DNA from: B1SED10-75 sp964636865
Lineage (GTDB): Bacteria > Bacillota > Dethiobacteria > DTU022 > PWGO01
Reading direction: 5' to 3'
Assembly (NCBI GenBank): GCA_964636865.1
Contig: CAZWVJ010000055.1
Coordinates: 1 to 7,323, forward strand
DNA length: 7,323 nucleotides
Below, in pieces: positions 6,843 to 7,323 of this stretch. Every line of letters begins with the position of its first letter. Position 1 is the first letter of the stretch. The position numbers and the translations under genes were made by a program. Under the pieces are notes generated by a model. That model was given only the letters and a program-made list of their open reading frames with translations, was not told where the DNA came from and made no database searches.

Positions 6843-7323
6843 GTGGAACTAAGTTGTTGTGGTAAGAGGCAGAAACCGGAAGTTAACAGCCTGGCGGTAA
6901 CGGGTGCACAGTGGGGGGATGAGGGTAAAGGCAAAATTGTAGATTACCTGGCATCACGTGCCCATGTGGTTGCCCGCTTTCAGGGTGGTAACAATGCCGG
7001 ACATACGGTGATGATTGGGAGCGAAACTTTCAAGATGCACCATCTTCCTGTAGGCTTGCTCTATCCCGAGGTGGTTTGCATCTTGGGCAACGGCATGGTA
7101 ATAAACCCTCCTGTATTGGTAGAAGAGTTGGAAGGGATTCAATCGAGAGGATGGGATACTTCTGAACTATATATTAGTGACCGGGCTCACGTGATCTTGC
7201 CGTTTCATCTGGTCCTGGACCAAATGGAAGAAAAATACAGAGCAGATAAAAAAATTGGTACTACCGGCCTAGGTATTGGCCCGGCTTATGCGGACAAAGC
7301 TTGCCGGAGAGGTCTGCGCATGA
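6843..7323 (+). CDS. purA: Adenylosuccinate synthetase, N-terminal part (runs off the window)
   Basis: PurA joins IMP and aspartate at the cost of GTP to give adenylosuccinate, the first step of the AMP branch. The window holds about 160 of an expected 430 codons, open to the last base. Diagnostic motifs are VTGAQWGDEGKGKIVDYL with the catalytic Asp26, RFQGGNNAGHTV with the catalytic His54 (Asp13 and His41 in E. coli), HHLPVGLLYP, LGNGMVINP, ISDRAHVILPFHLVLDQ and KIGTTGLGIGPAYADKACRRGLR. The start is GTG 6843 with AGAGGTG at 6827-6833; no ATG, GTG or TTG lies in frame between it and the first conserved motif. This leaves an N-terminus about 12 residues longer than in E. coli, beginning VELSCCGKRQKPEV, with a Cys pair and basic residues. 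The 39-base gap after gatB has no terminator, so co-transcription with gatCAB is likely. Confidence 0.95.
   Translation, partial: MELSCCGKRQKPEVNSLAVTGAQWGDEGKGKIVDYLASRAHVVARFQGGNNAGHTVMIGSETFKMHHLPVGLLYPEVVCILGNGMVINPPVLVEELEGIQSRGWDTSELYISDRAHVILPFHLVLDQMEEKYRADKKIGTTGLGIGPAYADKACRRGLRM

Overview
The window looks like part of a Firmicutes chromosome, most likely class Clostridia (a Peptococcaceae-, Desulfotomaculum- or Syntrophomonas-type lineage). The grounds are the Gram-positive arrangement of FGAM synthetase as three separate genes (purS, purQ and a 'small' purL), purine-rich Shine-Dalgarno sites of the GGGGT/GAGGTGAT type, GTG and TTG starts next to ATG, a complete gatCAB operon, and moderate GC coding DNA with AT-rich spacers. 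Genus cannot be settled from the sequence alone. All genes are on the + strand.

Positions 20-3213 hold purS-purQ-purL, packed with gaps of 8-9 bases. Together they encode the three chains of phosphoribosylformylglycinamidine (FGAM) synthase, step 4 of de novo purine synthesis. PurQ releases ammonia from glutamine, PurL uses it with ATP to amidate FGAR, and a PurS dimer bridges the two. purL is interrupted by one in-frame TAA at 1981-1983. The frame is unchanged on both sides and family conservation continues through it, so this is a single-base nonsense change (most simply GAA to TAA) or a base-call error.

Positions 3214-3506 are an AT-rich spacer with a T-rich tract and a near-consensus sigma-A promoter (TTGACA, 17 bp, TACAAT) about 155 bp before gatC. 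Positions 3507-6803 are gatC-gatA-gatB, the three subunits of the Asp-tRNA(Asn)/Glu-tRNA(Gln) amidotransferase. gatA and gatB overlap by 4 bases. Between gatC and gatA lies a short stem-loop whose arms overlap a 10-bp direct repeat.

From 6843 to the window end is the first ~160 codons of purA (adenylosuccinate synthetase), with a GTG start and an N-terminal extension. A 39-base gap without an evident terminator suggests it is co-transcribed with gatCAB. The window therefore joins an early purine step, tRNA-dependent amidation and the first AMP-branch step; two of the three systems are glutamine amidotransferases. I found no mobile element, CRISPR array, tRNA, rRNA or undescribed multi-gene system. 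The most notable features are the purL stop and the small unexplained elements around gatC.
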